The translations under genes and the position numbers were made by a program. A stretch of 30,136 bases of DNA from a virus: IMG/VR virus record IMGVR_UViG_3300042560_001639, positions 1-30,136 of that record; one strand, 5' to 3'. The stretch's first letter is position 1; every line of letters begins with the position of its first letter. Below, piece by piece: positions 6,639 to 14,341 of this stretch. The notes beneath the pieces are model-generated. The model did no database searches. It was given only the letters and a program-made list of their open reading frames with translations, and had not been told where the DNA came from.

Positions 6639-7649
6639 ATGGAAAACCAATCACTTACTGACATTATCCAGGAATCCCTGGCAACTGTGGAACCGGACAC
6701 CAACAAGGTACCGGTCAACCAGACAGAGGACCAGGAACCTGAAGATTCCGACGAAGTCGGCATTGATGATCTTATTGGAGATCTCGATGAGGACGAGGAG
6801 TTCGAGACCGATGAGGTAGAGGACAATGAGGAGGGTGATGAAGATCCACACCTGGCAGAGACATACCAGGTGAAGGTAGACGGTGAAGTCGTTGAGATTA
6901 GTCTCAAAGAAGCACTTGCCGGATACCAGCGCCAAGCGGACTACACCCGTAAGGCCCAGGCCCTCGCCGCGGAGCGTGAGGAGTTGATCTCAGCACAGTC
7001 AGAGTTTGCAGAAACACTGAATACGCTGGGTGTCCTGGATGAAGCATGGGATGAAAATCCCGTTCAAGTCCTGGCACACTTTACGGCCAACACCGACAAT
7101 CCGACGATGTCTTTGGCACTGTTGATTAAAGAACTGGCTACCGCCAATCTTCTTGATCAGGAGTTCTTGGAGATGTTCGGGATCACAAAAGAGGTCCGTC
7201 AAACCTGGGGCAAAGATACTGAGGTAGAACAACTGAAGCGTAAAGTCTCGAAGTCTGAGCAAGAGAAACAGACCAAGGCACAAGAGGCAGCGTATGAGGC
7301 AGAAGTCGCGCAAGCGATGAATCAATACGAACTGCAGATCGATGAGATTCTTGCAGCCGAGGGACTGAAACTTAAGCCCAGCCAGCGTGATGCGTTCCGC
7401 ACTCGTCTTGCGCAATATGCTTACGAAAATGAACTCACGAACCTCAAGGCCGCATATAAGGCATTGAAGTACGAGGAGTCTCAAAAGAAGAAGCAAGTTG
7501 CCGAGAAGACCAAGGAACGTGCCAAGCAGAAAAAGAACGCCTCGGTCGTCGGGCGTTCAGGTGCAGGTTCCGCAGGAGCCAAACCAATTTCAGACGGCTC
7601 CGATCTGACGGAGATCATCCGCCAGACGATGGGCGAATTGTCCATCTGA
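6639..7649 (+). CDS. Scaffolding (head assembly) protein
   Basis: A 336-residue protein immediately upstream of the major capsid gene, the usual position of the scaffold that guides capsid assembly and then leaves the head. The N-terminal 70 residues are strongly acidic (DEDEEFETDEVEDNEEGDED region). Then comes a YQVKVDGEVVEISLKEALAG block followed by YQRQADYTRKAQ, seen in many phage scaffold or head-assembly proteins, and a long helical, coiled-coil-like Gln/Lys/Glu-rich centre (about 190-300). The basic C-terminal segment (KTKERAKQKK) fits a capsid-binding end. ATG 6639 has an ideal GGAGG at 6631-6635. It is followed by a 68-nt gap and the capsid gene. Confidence 0.82.
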   Translation: MENQSLTDIIQESLATVEPDTNKVPVNQTEDQEPEDSDEVGIDDLIGDLDEDEEFETDEVEDNEEGDEDPHLAETYQVKVDGEVVEISLKEALAGYQRQADYTRKAQALAAEREELISAQSEFAETLNTLGVLDEAWDENPVQVLAHFTANTDNPTMSLALLIKELATANLLDQEFLEMFGITKEVRQTWGKDTEVEQLKRKVSKSEQEKQTKAQEAAYEAEVAQAMNQYELQIDEILAAEGLKLKPSQRDAFRTRLAQYAYENELTNLKAAYKALKYEESQKKKQVAEKTKERAKQKKNASVVGRSGAGSAGAKPISDGSDLTEIIRQTMGELSI

Positions 7650-7659
7650 TGGTAGATAA

Positions 7660-7709
7660 CCTCTAAGGATTGGACCAGTAAAGAGCCATACTCAAACAAC
7701 CTTAGGAGG
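7660..7709 (+). promoter_or_regulatory. Stem-loop that can mask the capsid ribosome-binding site
   Basis: CCTCTAAGG at 7660-7668 can pair with CCTTAGGAGG at 7700-7709: nine base pairs with one bulged G around a 31-nt loop. The right arm contains the AGGAGG Shine-Dalgarno of the major capsid gene (start 7718). It could delay or tune capsid translation, or be a processing site between scaffold and capsid messages. The pairing is seen in the sequence; the role is inferred. Confidence 0.45.
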
Positions 7710-7717
7710 TAAACATC

Positions 7718-8761
7718 ATGGCACTTGGTGACAACGCATTCACCCAACTTTTCACTTCTACCCTACAGAAGTACGAAAAGCAACTCGTGGACAACGTCCT
7801 TTTGGACCACCCTGTTCTCGAGATCTTCAAAAAGTCTGCTAAATCGCAGACCGGTCGTGGCCTGGTTATCCCGCTTCGCGCGGCAAACCTGTCCGCTACC
7901 AACTACACCGACAAGGGGATTCACGCTTCGTCCGAAGCCGCTGGTTCCGTTCCGTTCTCCGTATCTGTGTCTTCCGACATCCTCGGTTCCGCAGTGTACG
8001 AATGGGCCGACACCATCATCACCCCCTTCCGTCTGAAGCACCGCGACATTCTCCAGAACTCTGGTCCCGAGCAAATCGTGAACCTGGTCGAGGAATACGT
8101 CAAGGCCGCTGCAGCCGATCACGCTGACTTCATCGTGGCCGAACTGCACAAGAACACCTCAGCGTTCAACACCGGCGAAATCATGCCGTTGGACATGGTG
8201 TTCGGCAACGCTTCTTCGGATGCCTACTTCGACTCCTCGAACGCCCAGTGGGTTCCAGTCGGCGGGATCAACCCGAACGACTCTGGTAAGTCCTACTGGC
8301 AGTCGACCCGTCAGGAAATCGCAGACTCGTCTCAGGACATCGTCCAGGCTTTCCGCACCATCACCAACGACATCTACCGCAACTCGCGCAAGCGTCCTGA
8401 CGTAGTGATCGTGGGCTTCGATGTGTACGAAGAGTTCGAGAACTGGCTGACTGGTACCAACGGCGCCTCGGCTATCGCCCGCACGGTCTACAACGACCCG
8501 AACGGTGCAGCCCAGACCCGCTTCACCAGCATCAAGTTCGGCGACCTCGAGATCCGTCTCGATCCGGATTGTGCAGATGACCGCGCTTACTTCTTGAACA
8601 CCAACAGCCTCCGCTTCGGCTACTGCGCTGGTGAGTTCATGAAGGGCTTCCCCGCACAGGCCCTCGAAGGCACCCTCGACACCGTCGTACCGCTCGCCTC
8701 GTCCCTCGCATTCGGGACCTCCGAGCGTCGTGCGAACGGCGTCCTCATCCGCACCTACTAA
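7718..8761 (+). CDS. Major capsid protein
   Basis: A 347-residue protein after the scaffold gene, with the look of a phage coat protein: an N-terminal helical arm (about 1-45), a long beta-rich and helical core, a region with GGINPND and WQSTRQEI motifs, and a C-terminal stretch of beta and turn residues ending in GVLIRTY. An HK97-type fold is likely from context. Codon choice is much more biased towards C-ending and CGT/CGC codons than in its neighbours, as expected of the most expressed gene. ATG 7718 has a strong TTAGGAGGT upstream. It is followed by an intrinsic terminator at 8787. Confidence 0.88.
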   Translation: MALGDNAFTQLFTSTLQKYEKQLVDNVLLDHPVLEIFKKSAKSQTGRGLVIPLRAANLSATNYTDKGIHASSEAAGSVPFSVSVSSDILGSAVYEWADTIITPFRLKHRDILQNSGPEQIVNLVEEYVKAAAADHADFIVAELHKNTSAFNTGEIMPLDMVFGNASSDAYFDSSNAQWVPVGGINPNDSGKSYWQSTRQEIADSSQDIVQAFRTITNDIYRNSRKRPDVVIVGFDVYEEFENWLTGTNGASAIARTVYNDPNGAAQTRFTSIKFGDLEIRLDPDCADDRAYFLNTNSLRFGYCAGEFMKGFPAQALEGTLDTVVPLASSLAFGTSERRANGVLIRTY

Positions 8762-8786
8762 TCTCAGTAGTTCTTCGGAAGGCAAC

Positions 8787-8826
8787 GGCCTCCGCTCCCC
8801 AAAGGGGCGGGGGCCTTAGCCTTTTA
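8787..8826 (+). terminator. Intrinsic terminator after the capsid gene
   Basis: A 14-nt arm GGCCTCCGCTCCCC (8787-8800) pairs with GGGGCGGGGGCC (8804-8815), about 12 bp with a bulged T, followed by a short T-rich run ending CCTTTTAT (8819-8826). It is the clearest terminator in the window and would stop transcripts 26 nt after the capsid stop codon, directly ahead of promoter-like copy C. Confidence 0.8.
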
Positions 8827-8837
8827 TGGAGACAAGT

Positions 8838-8862
8838 TCCCCACTTGCGGCTATTGATGAGG
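8838..8862 (+). promoter_or_regulatory. Promoter-like module, copy C (ahead of adaptor/nozzle)
   Basis: T, CCCCAC (8839-8844), TTGC, GGCT (8849-8852), ATTGAT, GAGG (8859-8862). It lies just 12 nt after the capsid terminator, so downstream genes need a fresh promoter here. A separate GGAGAG (8869-8875 region) serves as SD for the adaptor start at 8879. Confidence 0.7.
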
Positions 8863-8878
8863 ATCATACGGAGAGTAA

Positions 8879-9541
8879 ATGAATAGAACTGCACTTACCA
8901 CACATGTTAGGGACCTAACGGGAATTTACTCGTCTGACGTTGTCTCCGATACTCTCATTCATACTTGGATAAATGAAGCCTATAATGAGATTGCACGGGA
9001 ACGGGACTGGGACTGGTTGGAACTGACCCATAGTGGGACTGTACCAGCCGCAGTAGATGGTATACACACCATCAACTTGACCAACGGTACCAGAAGGGTA
9101 CTGTCCGCTTATATTATTGATATAAACGGCAACGTAGAGGAAATGGTACAGGCACCGGAACTTGACCATGTAGAAATCAGCGACTCTCAAATACGCTACG
9201 ATGTTAACTTTTCGGGTGTATTTAAATTCGCACCAGAACAAGATACGAATAAGACCGTAAAGATCAGGTACACCCGCACCAATGTGGAACTATCCAGTGG
9301 TACAGATTCACCCGTATTTGACTCACAGTTCCACGTGGCCCTGGCCTACAGAGCAGCGGTAAAGGTACTTGCTTTTGTGTCCGATGACACCAATAGAACC
9401 GAATACTACCTGGCAGAGTACGCCTCTTTATTGGATGGTATGTATGGTCTATATGAACTTAATCATGATAGTAGGACATTTCAACTTGGACAAGACGGTA
9501 TTGAGTCGAGGAAGTACTTTCCCTGGTTCCGTCCGGCTTGA
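8879..9541 (+). CDS. Head-tail adaptor protein
   Basis: A 220-residue protein after the capsid gene, the normal place for the adaptor ring bound below the portal (comparable to T7 gp11). The N-terminal part (LTTHVRDLTGIYSSD, then TLIHTWINEAYNEIARERDW) is a helical pattern recurrent in phage adaptor proteins, where the INEAYxxI...RDWxWL segment is characteristic. The rest is mixed, with a C-terminal helical part. ATG 8879 has GGAGAG 4-9 nt upstream. The next gene follows after 12 nt, so they form one unit. Function by position and N-terminal pattern. Confidence 0.72.
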   Translation: MNRTALTTHVRDLTGIYSSDVVSDTLIHTWINEAYNEIARERDWDWLELTHSGTVPAAVDGIHTINLTNGTRRVLSAYIIDINGNVEEMVQAPELDHVEISDSQIRYDVNFSGVFKFAPEQDTNKTVKIRYTRTNVELSSGTDSPVFDSQFHVALAYRAAVKVLAFVSDDTNRTEYYLAEYASLLDGMYGLYELNHDSRTFQLGQDGIESRKYFPWFRPA

Positions 9542-9553
9542 TAGGAGGGGTAC

Positions 9554-12016
9554 ATGCAGAAAATTACAATCAATGACTTCTCTGGCGGCATTCAAGAATC
9601 TACTGTTCCCGACGACTTTACCGCAAGACAATGGGCGGAACTCAAGGGAGTTATCCCATCAAGTGAATTAAACTTTGAAAGCCAATGGGGAATACAAACA
9701 GTAGGATCATCCGCTACTGGATTCCAAGCAGTCTATCCACTTGTATGCTCCGCCGGTACATTCCTGGTAGGAATTAAGACTACTGGAACTTTATGGTGGT
9801 GCACCGTACCAGCAGTAGACGCTGCCTATACTACTGCCAATGCCGTGTCATGGACACAGATCACACAGGCAGAGAACTACAACGCAGACGGCGATGCAAA
9901 GATCTCCATTGTCTCAAACACGGATTATAAATTTATTTGCTCCGTACCACTTCCTGTATATAAATACGCAAAGACACCTACCGGTGGTAGCCTTACTAAC
10001 TCATCAAAAGATACATACACTGGATCTGTAATTGAAGTTGCAAGTAGTGTGTTGCTAAATAGCACTACCCTGAACGGATCCTCAGACGGAATTACACAAC
10101 AGGCGGTAGTGTTGTATGTTGACACCTCGGTACCATCTGTCAAGGCTGTTACATTCCCTAACGTTCGTAGGGCCCCCATGCATGACGCCGACGCCGGCGA
10201 TTACATTAAGGCCAAGGTAGATTCAGCCGGAACACTGGTACCATTCCCAACATGGTTTACTGGTACCAGTCCATTCCGAGCCTTTCACCCATATACCTAT
10301 CTTGATAAGTTTGCAACCCTGTTGCCTGGTCGTGGTATTATTCCTCGTGCTAATGTTGGCACAATGAAGGGATCCATCTTAATGCTTGGTGATATTGAAT
10401 GGCGTTCTGATGAGGCCGGCGAGGCCACATACCAGGCCGACGCCTACTTGACTACTACTGGCGGTTCTGATACCTTCGGGACCGGATCAGCAGAGGCGGT
10501 ATTTCCAGTAAACATTCCTACAGATGCGCGCGTTATTTATAATGAGGGATCTGGTATTATTTATGTGAAGAATGATACGTATGTCTCCGCCACCGTATCT
10601 AATAAAGAATCCTCATCTGGAACTGCGACACTAACCACCGCAGGAGCGCACGGATATACCGCTGGAGATAAGGTTGACATTGTGAATGTAGACAGTCTTC
10701 TGAATGGTACTCATACAATTGTAGCCACACCATCGAGTGTTACATTTACAGTGGCATCAGGGGCAACAATAACCTCAACTGCGGTGTCGGCAGGTAAGTC
10801 CTACTCCTACAAATACCGAGTAGAAGTAGGGGCGTACCAGACTATACCAAACTCATGGACGTCTTTATATGTGGCAGCATCAGTTGCAGATACTAAAATT
10901 AAGGCAGTAGCAAACTTGAACACTGCATACTTCCTGCTCAATGATGGTAATACTGGTCCCCACCGTGGTGGTATTTATTTCTCTACGGGTGGAGATATTG
11001 ACATGTTTGACCCACGTGCCGTGTTGATTCCAGGCAAGACTGATGTGGCGATCGCGGGTATGCACGTATTGGATGATACCGTCATCATAGTAACCACTGC
11101 CGGTTCAGCCCTTGACGGAGTCTTCAGGATCCGTGGATATCTATCCAGGGTCATTCAGTATGGTGGCACCAGCGACCCAACCGCCATTCGTATTGAACTT
11201 GTTAGGGGCGGAATTGGAGCACCACGTCGTACCACCAAGTTGCACAAAAACTATTCTACCTCATGGTCAGAAGCAGGTGTTGTAGTGTTCATTGATCGAC
11301 TCGGGGGTATCTGGTACACAAATGGTCAGGACTGTGATAGACTTGATCGATATGGTCCTAAGTCCCCAAATGTGGCAACAGAGGATGACCATGTAGCGGA
11401 ATTTGGAAAACACCTATTTGCCTGGAGAGACGGGAGGCTACTTTGCTTTACGATTATGGCCTCGGATCAAGAAGATAGGAGTGGTACCGGTTGTTGGACG
11501 GAATTGGTTCTCAACCGTAGTAATGGTACCCCGTTTGGTGTTCGATCAATGGTAGGTGCAAGGAGCGAGATGTTCTTCATTGCTACCGATACAGGCAACG
11601 TAATGCGAATGTCACCATCTGGACTTGGCACAGAGAGGGGTAAGATTGACAATAACAATATTACCATAACTGTTTCTACCCTGACCGCTGGAGAAGTATC
11701 AAACCACAAGCGTACGAATTGGCACAAGTTCGGAATGACCTTCACCACCCCCACAAGTTGCACAGTAGGTACGGTAAGGGTCCAGTCCACGGGCGCTTTG
11801 AATATATCAGGGTCTGCCTCTCCACCTGATGTCCAATATCTCAGTACACTAAACCGGACCTACTCCGATAAGGGCATCCTCGGTGAGTTTATTGTTAATG
11901 CCGGTATCGGACCCCAAGCCTCCTGCTCGGCCACGGTTACCTTTACCGGATACGTCCAGTTGCAGTCGGCGTCATTCTGGGTAAGCGGACAAACACCAAG
12001 GATCGGGGACAAATGA
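9554..12016 (+). CDS. Tail hub/nozzle-like protein
   Basis: An 820-residue, Gly/Thr/Ser-rich, predicted beta-rich protein following the adaptor, as T7 gp12 follows gp11. It begins with INDFSGGIQESTVPDDF, a start typical of podovirus tail nozzle or stabilisation proteins in which a FxGG(I/V) segment opens the chain. Repeated short beta motifs suggest a propeller body. A segment about residues 340-425 (ATLTTAGAHGYTAGDKV region) resembles an inserted Ig-like or fibre-type beta module. ATG 9554 has an excellent AGGAGGGG upstream. The stop lies two nt before promoter-like copy D. The assignment to hub/nozzle is by place, length and N-terminus. Confidence 0.7.
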   Translation: MQKITINDFSGGIQESTVPDDFTARQWAELKGVIPSSELNFESQWGIQTVGSSATGFQAVYPLVCSAGTFLVGIKTTGTLWWCTVPAVDAAYTTANAVSWTQITQAENYNADGDAKISIVSNTDYKFICSVPLPVYKYAKTPTGGSLTNSSKDTYTGSVIEVASSVLLNSTTLNGSSDGITQQAVVLYVDTSVPSVKAVTFPNVRRAPMHDADAGDYIKAKVDSAGTLVPFPTWFTGTSPFRAFHPYTYLDKFATLLPGRGIIPRANVGTMKGSILMLGDIEWRSDEAGEATYQADAYLTTTGGSDTFGTGSAEAVFPVNIPTDARVIYNEGSGIIYVKNDTYVSATVSNKESSSGTATLTTAGAHGYTAGDKVDIVNVDSLLNGTHTIVATPSSVTFTVASGATITSTAVSAGKSYSYKYRVEVGAYQTIPNSWTSLYVAASVADTKIKAVANLNTAYFLLNDGNTGPHRGGIYFSTGGDIDMFDPRAVLIPGKTDVAIAGMHVLDDTVIIVTTAGSALDGVFRIRGYLSRVIQYGGTSDPTAIRIELVRGGIGAPRRTTKLHKNYSTSWSEAGVVVFIDRLGGIWYTNGQDCDRLDRYGPKSPNVATEDDHVAEFGKHLFAWRDGRLLCFTIMASDQEDRSGTGCWTELVLNRSNGTPFGVRSMVGARSEMFFIATDTGNVMRMSPSGLGTERGKIDNNNITITVSTLTAGEVSNHKRTNWHKFGMTFTTPTSCTVGTVRVQSTGALNISGSASPPDVQYLSTLNRTYSDKGILGEFIVNAGIGPQASCSATVTFTGYVQLQSASFWVSGQTPRIGDK

Positions 12017-12017
12017 T

Positions 12018-12042
12018 TCCCCACTGGCGGCTTAGATAGAGG
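12018..12042 (+). promoter_or_regulatory. Promoter-like module, copy D (ahead of internal virion proteins)
   Basis: T, CCCCAC (12019-12024), TGGC, GGCT (12029-12032), TAGATA, GAGG (12039-12042). GAGGAG runs on as the SD of the gene at 12052. A GGGGA at 12005-12009 can pair with the TCCCC of the box, a weaker form of the inverted repeat at copies A and B. Confidence 0.7.
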
Positions 12043-12051
12043 AGACACAGC

Positions 12052-13101
12052 ATGGATTTCGGAGACATACTACGGGGCGTCGGCGGATTCGCCGCTAATG
12101 AACTTCTTGGCGTTGACGATTTTCGACGTACCTATAAGTACGCTAAACAAGGTGATTGGGGCAAGGCGTTGAAATCCGCTGGTGCCGGTGTCTTTGAACT
12201 TGGTTCAACATTTATACCTGCCGGAAGAATAGTAAAAGGTGGTAGGTTAGGAAGAACTATCTTACAATCAAGTCCATTTGGCGGACAAATTGTATCCCGA
12301 CTTCCTGGTTTTGCGGACGATGCCGGAAGGTTGACACAGTTTGGATCACGGGGACTGAATGCATTCAGGACCGCTGAAACTGGACAAAATATTTATAAAA
12401 CTTATAAAGGTTTTCAAGAAGGAAATGCTTCACCTAACCAACCCATGAGTCTTGGTACAGTGGCACCAAGGACAGCAACTACAGGGCAAACTGGTGGATA
12501 CGTTACCTCTCCCTATGGTGCGATGCCAGTTAGAAGTACCACAGGGCAGACTGCTTCTGGTACGGGTAGCACTACCGGTAGCACTGGTGGTAGTACTGCT
12601 ACTGGTGGTGGTACTGGTAGTACTACAGATAATCCCGCTACCGCACCAACGCCACCTGGTGGTCTGGCCGAGGCGGACGCCGCAGCAAAAGCAATATACG
12701 ACACCGCACTTGCAACTGCCCAAAAAAACCTTGATACGTATAATGCATCAATCGATATGGCAAGGAGAGAAGGCAGTACCGTAGATCAAGAGGCACTTCG
12801 TCAATTGGCACGAGCGACCCAGGGTGGTACGATAGACACCGCAGGCATGCTTGGGGAACTTGGATTCGGAATGTCCCCTGCTACTCTGGGTATGGCTATT
12901 GATCAATACCGTCAACGCGAGGCCCTCGGTCGTTCTAATATACTAAGTCGTATCATGGACCGTACAGCCAGACTCGGCAGGGAATCGACAGGGGCATTGA
13001 GCGCGTATGAAGCGGCATTGATTAATGCCGAGAATAATCTACTTGTAAACAGGGTAGGTAGGACAATAAGTCAACTTCAGCCATACTTAGGAGGTATATA
13101 A
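12052..13101 (+). CDS. Internal virion protein candidate (first of three)
   Basis: A 349-residue protein at the start of the internal-protein block. Residues about 15-50 (NELLGVDDFRR, KSAGAGVFELGST) are closely matched in the gene at 28698, so this is a duplicated domain. Residues about 165-205 are a Gly/Ser/Thr linker made from imperfect GGTAGYACT-type DNA repeats. The C-terminal half is Ala/Gln-rich and helical. Position after the nozzle and before two larger helical proteins matches the T7 gp14-gp16 ejection proteins, so an internal or ejected role is likely, but I see no family-specific motif. ATG 12052 has GAGGAG upstream. The stop overlaps the next start (TAATG). Confidence 0.65.
   Translation: MDFGDILRGVGGFAANELLGVDDFRRTYKYAKQGDWGKALKSAGAGVFELGSTFIPAGRIVKGGRLGRTILQSSPFGGQIVSRLPGFADDAGRLTQFGSRGLNAFRTAETGQNIYKTYKGFQEGNASPNQPMSLGTVAPRTATTGQTGGYVTSPYGAMPVRSTTGQTASGTGSTTGSTGGSTATGGGTGSTTDNPATAPTPPGGLAEADAAAKAIYDTALATAQKNLDTYNASIDMARREGSTVDQEALRQLARATQGGTIDTAGMLGELGFGMSPATLGMAIDQYRQREALGRSNILSRIMDRTARLGRESTGALSAYEAALINAENNLLVNRVGRTISQLQPYLGGI
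12545..12628 (+). repeat. Imperfect trinucleotide-like repeat coding a Gly/Ser/Thr linker
   Basis: Within the gene at 12052 the DNA is built from permutations of GGT, AGT/AGC and ACT/ACC, giving runs of GSTTGSTGGST type. Such tracts can expand or shrink by slippage and here encode a flexible linker between two folded parts. Confidence 0.6.
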
Positions 13102-14330
13102 TGGGACTTGAAAGAATTGGTGGACAACTACTTGGAAAGGGTTTTAGAAAGATATCGGGGTTGTTGGACTTCGGTCGCTTCAGTCGTGGTGCCGGAAATG
13201 TAGCAGGCGATGTAGGCTCTGGTTCATTCAGAAACATCGGTAGTCGTTTTGGCAATAGCGTCTCTGGTTTTGTCGGCAATCTTAATAAGCCTATAAGTCA
13301 GGTTCCTAAATTAAAATACGGTCTTGGGGCCCTTGGTATCGGAGCCGTTGGTAAGTCCATATGGGATTATATCAAAGATAATGATACCAAAGTTGGTCTT
13401 TCAGGTATACCGGCAGGTCCATCCTACGCTGATCTTATGTTTGGTGGTCCAAGTCAAGCAGATGTACTAAAAGAACTTTACACTTCACCTGTTTTCTCCC
13501 AACAGATGACTGCCCCTAACTACGAGGGTCTGGCCTCAGAGGCTAACCAAAGAGCAATGGCCAGTCTTAATGATTATCTTAATACACTTGCAGCAACCGG
13601 TCAAGTAACTGGACAGGATATCGCCAACGCATATCAAGAGTTTTCCAAGGACATCGGTAATTATGCCGAGGCTGAGCAGGTTCGTGGTCAAGATCTTGCT
13701 GCTACAATAGATCGCCTGTACCAGGACCTGGGACTGTCCCAGGCCGAACTTGCTGCCGGCGGTGGTACTTCGGCTGAACCTTCAATGGTAGGGGACCTTG
13801 CCCCCATGGGCGGGGAAATGGCAACGGCCCAACAGACTACACCTACTTATGGTGCAACCCTTGCTGATTACCTCGGTGCTGAATCTACCGCTGCTGCCAA
13901 TGCCCTACAACAGCAGGCACTATCAACTGCCGAGCAAGGTGCCGGTACAGCCTCAGGACTATTAAACATGATAAATCTCGCTGCAGCACAACAGAGGTTT
14001 GCCGCTGAACAAAACGCCGCCGATAGGATTGCCAACGCCAGACTGGCTGACTTGGATTACCGTAATCAGATGGAAGCAAACCGTATTGCCAGGGAGCAAG
14101 AGCAGGCAGTTAACATCTGGCAGGCCGGTCGCGAGGATGATCGGATTCGTCGTGAGTCTCAGAATGTGGTTACCAACGCAAGATCAACTGCTGCTTACTT
14201 GTGGGATACGGCTGAGGGTAAGACTAAGCAACAACTTGAGAAGGCATACGGAAAGGGTGTTGCTGGCAAGTCCTCGTTCTTGACCGCTGTTACCATGAAC
14301 CCAAACCTTATTACACGGTTTGGCGGTTAA
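13101..14330 (+). CDS. Internal virion protein candidate (second of three)
   Basis: A 409-residue protein, second in the block. The N-terminal 70 residues are Gly/Arg/Phe-rich (repeated GSRFGNS-type pieces), followed by a hydrophobic Gly-rich segment (YGLGALGIGAVG, about residues 72-84) that could enter a membrane. Residues about 130-400 are Ala/Gln/Glu-rich and look like long helices or coiled coil. That make-up resembles podovirus ejection proteins that form the conduit through the host envelope. ATG 13101 has GGAGGT at about 13089-13094. A GGAGGT near its end (14331-14336) serves the next gene. Function by context. Confidence 0.62.
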   Translation: MGLERIGGQLLGKGFRKISGLLDFGRFSRGAGNVAGDVGSGSFRNIGSRFGNSVSGFVGNLNKPISQVPKLKYGLGALGIGAVGKSIWDYIKDNDTKVGLSGIPAGPSYADLMFGGPSQADVLKELYTSPVFSQQMTAPNYEGLASEANQRAMASLNDYLNTLAATGQVTGQDIANAYQEFSKDIGNYAEAEQVRGQDLAATIDRLYQDLGLSQAELAAGGGTSAEPSMVGDLAPMGGEMATAQQTTPTYGATLADYLGAESTAAANALQQQALSTAEQGAGTASGLLNMINLAAAQQRFAAEQNAADRIANARLADLDYRNQMEANRIAREQEQAVNIWQAGREDDRIRRESQNVVTNARSTAAYLWDTAEGKTKQQLEKAYGKGVAGKSSFLTAVTMNPNLITRFGG

Positions 14331-14341
14331 GGAGGTAAGCC

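Noticed and set aside
10957-10963. Extra TCCCCAC inside the nozzle gene
   Set aside because: It is followed by CGTG-GTGG rather than a 4-nt spacer and GGCT, and lies mid-gene, so it lacks the second box.
12717-12730. A-AAA-AAC slippery heptamer in the internal protein gene at 12052
   Set aside because: A -1 shift reaches a stop codon almost at once, so no useful longer product would arise.
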